Below are positions 26,312 through 34,626 of a DNA stretch of 64,000 nucleotides, one piece after another. The notes beneath the pieces are model-generated. The model was not told the origin of the DNA, searched no databases, and was given only the letters and a program-made list of their open reading frames with translations. The stretch is from Deferribacteres bacterium (lineage in GTDB: Bacteria; Zhuqueibacterota; Zhuqueibacteria; Zhuqueibacterales; Geothermadaptataceae). Positions within the stretch are counted from its first letter, which is position 1; every line of letters begins with the position of its first letter. A program made the translations under genes and the position numbers. Where the stretch lies: positions 682,001 to 746,000 of the forward strand of contig JACKDE010000001.1 in NCBI GenBank assembly GCA_020633675.1, written 5' to 3'.

Positions 26312-27334
26312 GTGAAATGTCGCTATGTGTTTGTCTCATTGGCTTTTGCATTGATCAGCAATTGCGCAGAAAGAGAAATGAGCGAAAAAGACAAAACGTC
26401 CGGCAATCCGATTTTGGATGGCTGGTACGCCGATCCGGAGGGTGTGGTCTTCGGCGAGGAATATTGGATCTACCCGACTTGGTCTGCCAAATATGACGAG
26501 CAGGTCTTTTTCGATGCTTTCTCTTCAAAGGACTTGGTGACCTGGCAAAAGCATCCGCATGTGCTCGATACTTCCAAAGTGGCGTGGGCGCATCGGGCAC
26601 TGTGGGCGCCGGCAGCGATCAAAAAAGATAACAAATATTACCTGTTTTTTTCGGCGAATGATGTGCAACGACCAGGCGGCCCCATGTGGAACGAAAGCGA
26701 CGCCAGCAACCACCAGGGCGGCATCGGCATCGCTGTTGCGGACACACCGGCCGGGCCTTTCCGGGATTATCTTGGCAAGCCGCTGATCTCGGATTTTTAT
26801 AACGATGCGCAACCGATCGACCAGTTTGTTTTTGCAGATCAGGACGGCACCTACTATCTCGTTTATGGTGGCTGGCGACGCTGCAATATCGTCAGGCTGA
26901 ACAACGATTTCACCGGTTTTATCCCCTGGGATGACGGTTCCATTTTCAAAGAAATCACTCCGGAAGGATACGTTGAGGGGCCGGTGATCTTTCGTCGCAA
27001 CCGAAGCTACTATTTTATGTGGTCGGAAGGCAGTTGGGGCGATGGTAGCTACAAAGTTGCTTACGCCATAGGGGAGAATGCGTTCGGACCGTTTGCTCGC
27101 ATCGGCACGATTCTGCAATCCGACGAAAATGTCGCGACCGGCGCAGGACACAATTCAGTGATCAATGTGCCGGGTACAGATGAATGGTACATTGTTTACC
27201 ACAGACGTCCAATCCCGAATCAGGGGCGCGATCATCGTGTGACCTGCATTGATAAGCTGGAATTTAACCAGGATGGCGCAATCAAGACGGTGAAAATGAC
27301 TTTTGAGGGTGTGCAAAGGCGATTAATCGAGTAG
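26312..27334 (+). CDS. Glycoside hydrolase family 43-like lipoprotein
   Basis: This 340-residue protein starts at GTG 26312, with GGAGAAAGG further upstream than usual. A lipoprotein signal (FALISNCAE) gives Cys18. The five-bladed GH43 propeller pattern is visible: NPILDGWYADPEGVVF with the catalytic base Asp41, the second acidic site in DQFVFADQDGTYYLVYGG, and GYVEGPVIFRRN with the probable acid glutamate. Related enzymes release arabinose or xylose from plant hemicellulose and pectin side chains. It is probably anchored in the periplasm or at the surface. The precise linkage cannot be told from sequence. Confidence 0.88.
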   Translation: MKCRYVFVSLAFALISNCAEREMSEKDKTSGNPILDGWYADPEGVVFGEEYWIYPTWSAKYDEQVFFDAFSSKDLVTWQKHPHVLDTSKVAWAHRALWAPAAIKKDNKYYLFFSANDVQRPGGPMWNESDASNHQGGIGIAVADTPAGPFRDYLGKPLISDFYNDAQPIDQFVFADQDGTYYLVYGGWRRCNIVRLNNDFTGFIPWDDGSIFKEITPEGYVEGPVIFRRNRSYYFMWSEGSWGDGSYKVAYAIGENAFGPFARIGTILQSDENVATGAGHNSVINVPGTDEWYIVYHRRPIPNQGRDHRVTCIDKLEFNQDGAIKTVKMTFEGVQRRLIE

Positions 27335-27435
27335 ATTTAAACTCATTGCCATGCCAGACCAATGTGCTAACAAGAAATCCGTCCAATTTTTATATCGCAT
27401 TTTGTAATATGGGCAAACTGAATAAAGAGGTAAAG

Positions 27436-28920
27436 GTGGTTCGAAAAATTCTGTTGAAAGCAGCTCTCCTGCTTGTTTTGTCTGCTTGCTCGGCCTGTAC
27501 CAGGCAGCCTGGCGACATTCCTGCCAACAAAGTCATTCCGACGCCACAACAGATTGCCTATCAGAAAATGGAACTGATCGGTTTTGTTCACTTTACGGTG
27601 AACACGTTTACAGACCGAGAATGGGGCAATGGCGACGAGTCGCCAGACCTCTTTCATCCGACTGCCCTCAATACCAGACAATGGGCCAGAGTGGCGCAGG
27701 AGAGTGGATTGCGCCAGCTCATTCTGACCGCCAAGCATCACGATGGCTTCTGTCTGTGGCCGAGCCAATTCGGCGAGCACACCGTAAAACAAAGCCCTTA
27801 TAAAGCTGGGCAGGGGGATGTTGTGCGGGAATTTGTCGATGCCTGCCGGGAATATGGATTAAAAGCCGGTTTGTATCTTTCACCATGGGATCGCAACCAC
27901 GCCATGTACGGTTCGCCGGAGTACCTCGACTACTATCGAAATCAATTGAGCGAACTGCTCAGCAACTATGGCGAAATATCGGAAATCTGGTTCGATGGCG
28001 CAAATGGCGGCACGGGGTATTACGGTGGTGCTTACGAAGAGAGGCGGATCGACCGCGAAACCTATTACCAGTGGGGTCAAATTTTTGACCTGGTCAAACG
28101 TCTGCAGCCCAACATTCTGATCTTTTCGGACGCCGGGCCGGATATCCGCTGGATCGGCAACGAGCATGGCTTCGCCGGAGAGACGAATTGGTCGATGATC
28201 GATGCCGGCAAAACGGTGATTGGAGCGGCAGACACAAAGTATCTCAACAGCGGTGATCCCAATGGGACAAACTGGGTCGTTGGTGAGTGCGATGTTTCGA
28301 TACGACCAGGCTGGTTCTACCACCAAAGTCAGGATAGCCTGGTGAAAACGCCGCAGGAACTGGTTGATATTTACTACAAATCCGTAGGGCGAAACGGTTT
28401 GTTGTTGCTGAATATCCCACCGGATCGTCGCGGGTTGTTTCATGAGCGGGATGTACAGGCTTTGAAAACATTCAAATCGATTATCGATGAAACGTTTCAA
28501 GTGAATTTAGCGCAGGGTGCGCAAGTTACGGCAGATAACACCCGATTGCAACATCGCAAGTTCTCGCCAGCCAATATCGTCGATGCCGATCCCGAATCCT
28601 ATTGGGCTGCAGATGATGGCGTTTCGCAAGCAACGCTTGAAATTGAATTGCCGGCAGAGGTGTTGTTTGATCGCATCATGATTCAGGAGCCAATCCGTTT
28701 CGGGCAACGTATCTCGCAATTTTCCGTCGAAGCGGAACTGGACGGCACATGGCAAAAATTCGCGGAAGGCACAACCGTCGGTTATAAACGATTATTGCGG
28801 ATCAAGCCTGTAAAAGCTGGCAAAATCCGTTTGATTCTCGCAGAGTCTAATAATGTTCCAGCGATCTCCAACTTTGGCATTTTCAAAGCATCCAGTGCCG
28901 AGGGTGCTGCAATCGATTGA
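27436..28920 (+). CDS. GH29 alpha-L-fucosidase lipoprotein with C-terminal F5/8C-type domain
   Basis: This protein has 494 residues. GTG 27436 is chosen because AAAGAGG lies 5 bp upstream and a lipoprotein signal (ALLLVLSAC) follows at once; an upstream ATG (27346) adds 30 unlikely residues. The barrel shows the GH29 landmarks LILTAKHHDGFCLWPS and EIWFDGANGG, with the nucleophile Asp187. Residues about 355-490 form a discoidin-like carbohydrate-binding domain (FSPANIVDADPESYWAADDG). It removes fucose from glycans at the cell exterior. It follows the GH43 gene by about 100 bp on the same strand. Confidence 0.93.
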   Translation: MVRKILLKAALLLVLSACSACTRQPGDIPANKVIPTPQQIAYQKMELIGFVHFTVNTFTDREWGNGDESPDLFHPTALNTRQWARVAQESGLRQLILTAKHHDGFCLWPSQFGEHTVKQSPYKAGQGDVVREFVDACREYGLKAGLYLSPWDRNHAMYGSPEYLDYYRNQLSELLSNYGEISEIWFDGANGGTGYYGGAYEERRIDRETYYQWGQIFDLVKRLQPNILIFSDAGPDIRWIGNEHGFAGETNWSMIDAGKTVIGAADTKYLNSGDPNGTNWVVGECDVSIRPGWFYHQSQDSLVKTPQELVDIYYKSVGRNGLLLLNIPPDRRGLFHERDVQALKTFKSIIDETFQVNLAQGAQVTADNTRLQHRKFSPANIVDADPESYWAADDGVSQATLEIELPAEVLFDRIMIQEPIRFGQRISQFSVEAELDGTWQKFAEGTTVGYKRLLRIKPVKAGKIRLILAESNNVPAISNFGIFKASSAEGAAID

Positions 28921-28942
28921 GATGAATCCAACTTATTCATGG

Positions 28943-28979
28943 CGAATGCTGGCATAGCTTTTAGCCATGCCGGCATTCG
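28943..28979 (+). terminator. Hairpin after the fucosidase gene
   Basis: CGAATGCTGGCAT (28943-28955) pairs with ATGCCGGCATTCG (28967-28979) around an 11-nt loop: a 13-bp stem with one G-T pair. The T tract is short, so it may be a terminator or an mRNA 3'-end stabiliser. Confidence 0.6.
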
Positions 28980-29322
28980 TGCTCTTTATCGCCAGCAACC
29001 ACTCCCCAAAGCAGTCATGATAACCTGCCTGCAAATTTCATCCAAATTATACCTATCCCTCGTTTTTGTAACGAAAGCTATCAAATCTGATAAGTAGCTA
29101 CATTTAGCACCATCGATAACTATCACTTCCAATAGTCCCATCCAGCTTCGGCGTTTTGTATCATTACTGGCGTCAGCAATACCATGAATTGTGCAAGCAT
29201 TTCGTTCGGTCCCGTGCCGAGCAATTCCATGATGCATGGTGTTGGCAGTGTTCGAAAAATAGAAAATTCACAAGCTATGCTTGATGAAATCCAAACGAAT
29301 CATTCAGAAGGAGGAGAAACCA
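28980..29322. other. Intergenic stretch before the DsrE-like gene
   Basis: About 340 bp. An 83-codon minus-strand frame (28986-29237) resembles nothing recognisable and has no clear ribosome site, so it is not called. A strong AAGGAGGAG site at the end belongs to the following gene. Confidence 0.5.
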
Positions 29323-29694
29323 ATGTCCGAAGCAAAAAAACAACTTGTCGTCGTGATCGCATGTGGACTGGAAGATGAAAAAATGTCCGTGGCCTGGAGC
29401 ATTTCCAATGGCGCGATCAGCACTGGCCTGGAAGTCACTGTCTTTCTGACGAGTTCGGCAGTCGATTGCGTGCGCAAGGGCGCTGCCGACAGAGTGCATC
29501 TGAACCCGCTCGATCCCACGGTAGGCGAAATGATCAATAATCTGACATCGCGAGGCGGACGTATTTTGGTGTGCCCGCCGTGTGCCAATGTACGTGGCTA
29601 CTCACAAGAAGACCTGCTCGATGGTGTTGTGATTACCGGTTCGGGCGCCATCCATGAACTTATCAAAGCTGGTGCAGCAACCCTGAGCTTCTAA
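29323..29694 (+). CDS. DsrE-family small protein
   Basis: This 123-residue protein starts at ATG 29323, 8 bp after AAGGAGGAG. It has the alpha/beta DsrE/DsrF/DsrH-like fold pattern: VVVIACGLEDEKMSVAWSISNGA, VTVFLTSSAVDCVRKGA and ILVCPPCANVRGY. Cys84 and Cys87 in the CPPC segment sit where active cysteines lie in sulfur-transfer relatives. Many such proteins act in persulfide relay or redox handling, but members outside sulfur oxidisers have no defined role. It stands alone between sugar-catabolic genes with no sulfur genes nearby. Confidence 0.85.
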   Translation: MSEAKKQLVVVIACGLEDEKMSVAWSISNGAISTGLEVTVFLTSSAVDCVRKGAADRVHLNPLDPTVGEMINNLTSRGGRILVCPPCANVRGYSQEDLLDGVVITGSGAIHELIKAGAATLSF

Positions 29695-29938
29695 TGCTGA
29701 AAGCAAGCTTACCCATTATGGCGCGACGGCTTTTTTGCTGCAAAGGACAAACGCATCCGCTGTGCAGGCCCTGGACGCTAACGGCGGGTGTAGACTTTCG
29801 CAAAAGCGTCGGCTTGTTGCATCCGACTGAGAAACGAAAAAATGCTAATTATGGCGAGCATCAGATATTTCAAAGCTTCGCCCATTTTCCAGAAATGACT
29901 CGCGCGAAATGACAAGGACGTTGCCGGATAGCTTCACA

Positions 29939-31147
29939 TTACCAATAGTACATTGTCCCGTCCGCTTTCCTGTTGACGGGCAGACAGGCTGTTTGGTAAG
30001 GATAGTCTCTGGCCTTTTCTTCATCGATATCGACGCCGATGCCCGGGGCCTCATTGATTTGCAAAAAACCGGAATCAAAGCGATAATTGATTTTAAAAAC
30101 CTCGTGCACCACTTCTTGGTGCGGCATGTATTCCTGGATACCGAAATTGCTGATGGCGAGATCGAAATGAATCGATGCCGCCAGATTGACCGGCGAGAGA
30201 TCGGTGGCGCCATGAAATCCGGTCTGGATGTGATAGATGGATGCGAACGCCGCGACCTTGAGCAGATGCGTGATGCCGCCGCCATGCACCAACGGCATGC
30301 GAATGTAATCGATAAGCTGTTCGGTGATCAGTGCCGTGTAGTCGTAAACCGTGTTGAAGACCTCCCCGATGGCGATCGGGGTGGTCGAATGTTGGCGCAG
30401 CAAGCGCAAGCCCTCCTGCAACTCGCCTGACACCGGATCTTCGAGCCAGAACAAGTGGTACGGCTCCAGGCTTTTGGCCAGCCGCGCCGCTTCTATGGGT
30501 GTGCAGCGGTGGTGCACATCATGCAGCAAGTGCAGGTCATGCCCGAAAGCCTCACGTACTTTTTCAAATACCTGGGGAACAGAATTGAGATACTTTGATG
30601 TATCCCACACTTCCTCCGCTGGCATACCCTTTTGGGCCGGTTCATACGATCTGCCATCTTTCGCCACGCCGTAGATTTTTGCCAAACCCGCTACACCGGA
30701 CTGCACGCGCACGGCCTGAAAGCTCTGCTCGACTTTTCTGCCTACATCATCGATGGTCTGTTGCAGATTTTTGCCGGTGGCGTGGGCATAAACCAGTATG
30801 CGTTCGCGGCTTTTTCCACCCAGCAGGTTATAAAGTGGCGTGTTCAAAGCCTTGCCTTTGATGTCCCACAAAGCCAGGTCAATCGCCGACACAGCGGTCA
30901 TGGTGACAGCGCCACGCTTCCAGTACACCCCGCGATAAAAATAGTGCCAGATATCTTCGGTATTGCGTGGATCCTTGCCGATCAGCGCAGGAATGCAGTA
31001 CTGCTCGAGGTAGGTGGCGACGGCCAATTCGCGGCCGTTTAGCGTCGCGTCTCCCAGACCGTAGATGCCAGCATCGGTGTCAATTTTGAGCGTGATAAAA
31101 TTACGCCCCGGGCAGCAAACGATAACTTTCGCGGCTGTTATTCTCAT
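29939..31147 (-). CDS. manD: D-mannonate dehydratase, enolase superfamily (ManD/RspA type)
   Basis: This 402-residue protein is full length for the ManD group. Metal-binding and catalytic segments are visible: HDVHHRCTPIEAARLAKSLE (Asp), WLEDPVSGE (Glu), IGEVFN (Glu), TGFHGATDLSPVN, the FGIQEYMPH motif and the typical terminal DGTMYYW. ManD enzymes dehydrate D-mannonate to 2-keto-3-deoxygluconate, the third step of glucuronate breakdown; some homologues act on gluconate or are inefficient. The SDR at 38598-39422 would supply mannonate from fructuronate. No uronate isomerase or KDG kinase gene is in the window. Confidence 0.9.
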   Translation of the reverse strand: MRITAAKVIVCCPGRNFITLKIDTDAGIYGLGDATLNGRELAVATYLEQYCIPALIGKDPRNTEDIWHYFYRGVYWKRGAVTMTAVSAIDLALWDIKGKALNTPLYNLLGGKSRERILVYAHATGKNLQQTIDDVGRKVEQSFQAVRVQSGVAGLAKIYGVAKDGRSYEPAQKGMPAEEVWDTSKYLNSVPQVFEKVREAFGHDLHLLHDVHHRCTPIEAARLAKSLEPYHLFWLEDPVSGELQEGLRLLRQHSTTPIAIGEVFNTVYDYTALITEQLIDYIRMPLVHGGGITHLLKVAAFASIYHIQTGFHGATDLSPVNLAASIHFDLAISNFGIQEYMPHQEVVHEVFKINYRFDSGFLQINEAPGIGVDIDEEKARDYPYQTACLPVNRKADGTMYYW

Positions 31148-31455
31148 GATTTGGTTCTCGAAGATTGGTAGCCAGAATCTTAAACGTTGCAGAGCAGATT
31201 TGTAAGAATTATTCCGTTCTGAAATTTAGCTACCATGCTACCTGCTGAAATCAGTACCGGAACACTGGAATCTCAGCCTCAAAGTGGACAAAAAGACCGG
31301 CTGGAGGCGAATTTGACCGGCAGGCGCAGCAACTTCAGCGAGAAAGCTTCTGCCAGAGTTAGTTGGGCATCATTATTCGTACGATAGCAAACAGGAAAGA
31401 GAAAGCTGGCTGCGCCTGCTGGCTGGCAACATTTTGCCACGCCCGGACTTTAAAT
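31148..31455. other. Intergenic stretch, nothing recognised
   Basis: About 310 bp between the ManD gene and the aldose epimerase gene, both on the minus strand. No supportable frame, hairpin with T tract or repeat was found. Confidence 0.5.
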
Positions 31456-32619
31456 CTATTTTGTTTTGAATTTGTAAATTGTGGTCGTTTTATAGACCTC
31501 GCCCGGTTTCAGCGTCGTGCTGGGAAAGTTGGGCTGATTGGGCGAATCCGGATAATGCTGCGTTTCCAGGCAAAATCCGTTGCGGAACGCATAGGCCTGG
31601 CCACTTTTACCAGTCAGATGGCCATCCAGGAAGTTGCCGCTGTAAAATTGCAAGCCCGGCTCTGTCGTCCAGACCTCGAGCACACGCCCCGTAGTTGGCT
31701 CGAAAACACTTGCCGCCAACTCGATGCCGTCAGATTGCCTTTTTAGCACCCAATTGTGGTCATAGCCTTTGCCGAATTTAAGCTGCTGATGATCATTGCC
31801 AATCCGCTCGCCGATTCGATGTGATTTGGTAAAATCGAATGGCGTTCCGGCAACAGCTGTTATCTCGCCAGTCGGGATTAGTCCGGCAGTGACCGGCGTG
31901 TATTTTTCAGCCTGAATGGTGAGTTCGTGACCCAGAATATCACCGCTGCCTTCACCACGCAAGTTGAAGTAAGAGTGCTGAGTAAGGTTAACCGGCGTGG
32001 CTTTGTCAGTGGTGGCCTTGTATTCGATGTTCAGCTCGTTATTATTGTTCCACCAGTAAGTCACTTCAGCTTCGAGGTTGCCGGGATAGCCACCCTCGCC
32101 GTCCGGACTCAGATAGCTCAGCTTGATACCGACGATGCCGTTTTCGATCAATGGCATTGCCTGCCAGACTCTTTTGTCGAAGCCTTTCAAGCCACCATGC
32201 AGATGACAGGGGATATCTCCCGGTTTATCATTTTTCTCGAGTTGATAGGTTGTGCCGTCAAGGGTAAACTGTCCGTTGGCGATGCGATTGCCGTAACGGC
32301 CGATGATGCAGCCAAAGTAGGGCGAATCTTGTACATATTCATCCAAAGTGTTATAGCCCAGCACCACATCCGCCATTTTGCCACTGCGGTCGGGCACAAC
32401 AATACGGGTAATGGTGCCACCGTAGTTGGTCACGTCGAGTTGCGCGCCGCTTGCGTTGACAAGCGAATAGAGCATGACAGCCTGTCCGCTTTCGGTTTCG
32501 CCGAAGTGGCGCATGGTAATGGTCGGTGTTTCCGTTGCAAAGCTCATAGTCACTCCTGCTGCCAAAAAGTATAGTGCAAGCGATAAGATAAATTTTGTTC
32601 TCTTTTTAGGTGCTTTCAT
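31456..32619 (-). CDS. Secreted aldose 1-epimerase (galactose mutarotase)
   Basis: This 387-residue protein starts at ATG 32619, with AGGGA 9-10 bp upstream; it replaces a longer frame that would precede the signal peptide (FILSLALYFLAAGVTMSFA). The mutarotase fold is clear: DVVLGYNTLDEYVQDSPYFG, GRYGNRIANG, the acid/base histidine region HLHGGLKGFDKRVW, NLTQHSYFNLRG and a GYDHNW segment. It interconverts alpha and beta anomers of aldoses. Export suggests it works on sugars released by the secreted glycosidases before transport. It follows the 46-residue membrane protein and GH51 gene on the same strand. Confidence 0.92.
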   Translation of the reverse strand: MKAPKKRTKFILSLALYFLAAGVTMSFATETPTITMRHFGETESGQAVMLYSLVNASGAQLDVTNYGGTITRIVVPDRSGKMADVVLGYNTLDEYVQDSPYFGCIIGRYGNRIANGQFTLDGTTYQLEKNDKPGDIPCHLHGGLKGFDKRVWQAMPLIENGIVGIKLSYLSPDGEGGYPGNLEAEVTYWWNNNNELNIEYKATTDKATPVNLTQHSYFNLRGEGSGDILGHELTIQAEKYTPVTAGLIPTGEITAVAGTPFDFTKSHRIGERIGNDHQQLKFGKGYDHNWVLKRQSDGIELAASVFEPTTGRVLEVWTTEPGLQFYSGNFLDGHLTGKSGQAYAFRNGFCLETQHYPDSPNQPNFPSTTLKPGEVYKTTTIYKFKTK

Positions 32620-32682
32620 CGTGCTGTTCCCTGTTTTTATTCGTTTTGATTTCGCCTTAAAAGCATTCCAGTTCACTTAAAC

Positions 32683-32823
32683 TCAAAAGAGCTGGCGGAA
32701 AATTAAAAAAAGCAAGACAAGTGCCGCAATAGAAATTAAGATGAACCAAAGATATCTGAATTTACCACGAACTCGATTTTCGATAAATTTGGCAATGAAT
32801 TCAAAAATGACATCGGCGATCAT
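32683..32823 (-). CDS. 46-residue single-span membrane protein
   Basis: A frame of 46 codons starts at ATG 32823 with AGGAG 6 bp upstream and ends at TGA 32683. It encodes a charged N-terminal amphipathic segment (EFIAKFIENRVRGKFRY) followed by a hydrophobic span (WFILISIAALVLLFLIF). It lies between GH51 and the aldose epimerase on the same strand, 64 bp before the latter. No homologue is recognised. It may be a small regulatory or chaperone-like membrane protein, or chance; the ribosome site, position and clean span favour a real gene. Confidence 0.6.
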   Translation of the reverse strand: MIADVIFEFIAKFIENRVRGKFRYLWFILISIAALVLLFLIFRQLF

Positions 32824-32920
32824 GACTCTGCTCCTGTGAAATCGTACAATTTAGTCGGAATCACAAGGTCACTTGCTTTGAAGCCTGTGTGACACCGGCC
32901 AGATGAATTTGATTCCAGGC

Positions 32921-34489
32921 TCATTCTGGCGACACTCGCAACACTACAATCGATTTTGCCGGCATCGCTACATGCAGCTTGTTGTTCTTGATTGAAATAT
33001 CCTTGAAGCTGGTGCTTTGTACATGTTCCGGCTGTTCGAAAGAATTATAGGAGTTGATTGCCGCCGCGGTGAGAATTCTCCCGGATACAGCTTTGGCGGC
33101 AATGCCTCGCAACTCACACTCGACTTGCATGCTATTCTTCGGATCAATGTTGACAATGCTCAGATTGATCGTACCGTCTGCTGATTGGGATGATGAGGCG
33201 TGCAATGCGTCCAGTTTGCTATCTGAGGCAGGTGAGTAGGCTTTGCTGGTGAGTTCGCTGGGGAGCAGCAAGGCATCCTGATGTACCTGATACATATCGA
33301 AAACATGATAGGTCGGTGTCAGAATCATTTTTTCCTTGTCGGTCAAAATCATCGCTTGCAGCACGTTGATGGTTTGTGCAATATTGGCCATGTGCACGCG
33401 CTCGGCATGCTGATGGAAAATGTTGAGGGACAGTGCTGCTACGAAGGCGTCGCGAAGGGTATTTTGTTGGTACAGAAAGCCTCTTTTCGTTCCGGGCTCT
33501 TCAGCGTGCCAGGCACCCCATTCGTCCACAATCAGATCGATTTTTTTCTCTGGATCGTACTGATCCATTATTTGGGTGTGTTCGGTCAAATAGGTGTCGA
33601 GCTTCAGTGATTTCTGCAGTACCTCAAAGTAGCTGGCCTCATCGAAATTGGTCGCGGAGTGCTTGTCACTCCAGTCCCGGTTGATGGTGTAGTAGTGCAG
33701 GGAGATGCCGTCCATCAAGTGTGGCTTGATGTCTTTCATCAGCACCTCCGTCCAGTTGTAGTTGTCGCTGTAGGAGCCGCCGGCGATTTTATAGAGCTTG
33801 TTATCGCCGTAATTGCGGCAATAGGTCGCGAAACGATTGTAGAGTGCAGCATAAAACTCCGGGCTCATGTTGCCGCCGCAGCCCCAGTTTTCGTTGCCGA
33901 CTCCCCAATATTTGATGTTCCACGGTTCATCGCGGCCGTTCTGACGACGCAAATCAGCCATCGGGCTGACACCTTCGAAAGTCAGGTATTCCACCCATTT
34001 CGACATCTCCTCGACGGTTCCGCTGCCGACGTTGCCGGTGATGTAGGGCTCGGCGTCGATTTGTTTGCACAAATCGAGAAACTCATGCACGCCAAAACTG
34101 TTGTCTTCCACAACGCCGCCCCAATGCGTGTTGATCATTTTGGGTCGTTTGGCCGGATCGCCGATGCCATCCTGCCAGTGGTATTCGTCAGCGAAACAGC
34201 CTCCGGGCCAGCGCAGAGTCGGGACGTGGATTTTTTTAAGTGCCTGCACTACATCGTTGCGGATGCCGCGTGTGTTGGGGATATCGCTGTCCTTGCCGAC
34301 CCAAATGCCTTCATAAACGCCTCTGCCAAGGTGCTCACTAAACTGGCCGTAAATGTGCCTGCTGATAGTATGTTTGCCAGAATCGGCATAAATAATGAGT
34401 CGGTTCATTGTGTGTTCTTCCTTCGGTTGACTGAGCGCGAGAGCCGGAATGGCGATCAAGAAGAGCATGAATTGCCATACATTTTTCAC
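32921..34489 (-). CDS. GH51 alpha-L-arabinofuranosidase, secreted
   Basis: The protein has 522 residues. The GTG start at 34489 has AGGAGGTGG upstream and is followed by a signal peptide (FMLFLIAIPALALSQP). Catalytic motifs are GVGNENWGCGG (acid/base Glu200) and IVDEWGAWH (nucleophile Glu323), with the GH51 start HIYGQFSEHLGRGVYEGIWVG. A C-terminal beta-sandwich completes the family layout. It removes L-arabinofuranose from arabinan or arabinoxylan. GH51 enzymes are often cytoplasmic, but the signal here points to export. Confidence 0.94.
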   Translation of the reverse strand: MKNVWQFMLFLIAIPALALSQPKEEHTMNRLIIYADSGKHTISRHIYGQFSEHLGRGVYEGIWVGKDSDIPNTRGIRNDVVQALKKIHVPTLRWPGGCFADEYHWQDGIGDPAKRPKMINTHWGGVVEDNSFGVHEFLDLCKQIDAEPYITGNVGSGTVEEMSKWVEYLTFEGVSPMADLRRQNGRDEPWNIKYWGVGNENWGCGGNMSPEFYAALYNRFATYCRNYGDNKLYKIAGGSYSDNYNWTEVLMKDIKPHLMDGISLHYYTINRDWSDKHSATNFDEASYFEVLQKSLKLDTYLTEHTQIMDQYDPEKKIDLIVDEWGAWHAEEPGTKRGFLYQQNTLRDAFVAALSLNIFHQHAERVHMANIAQTINVLQAMILTDKEKMILTPTYHVFDMYQVHQDALLLPSELTSKAYSPASDSKLDALHASSSQSADGTINLSIVNIDPKNSMQVECELRGIAAKAVSGRILTAAAINSYNSFEQPEHVQSTSFKDISIKNNKLHVAMPAKSIVVLRVSPE

Positions 34490-34626
34490 TTTTTGCCCAC
34501 CTCCTGTACATTTTGGGAAAATCGCGTTGCTCTATCTGGTGCCTTTTCTATAATTAAAGACCTGGCCACAAAGCCTGGAATTTTCACGAATACGAAGTAA
34601 ATGGAATCATCCGCGTCCGTTCGAGT

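Noticed and set aside
28986..29237. 83-codon minus-strand frame
   Set aside because: No ribosome site or recognisable family; the region is otherwise intergenic.
29694..29912. 72-codon plus-strand frame overlapping the DsrE stop
   Set aside because: The overlap with the preceding stop looks like coupling, but there is no recognisable motif and the frame runs towards the convergent ManD gene.
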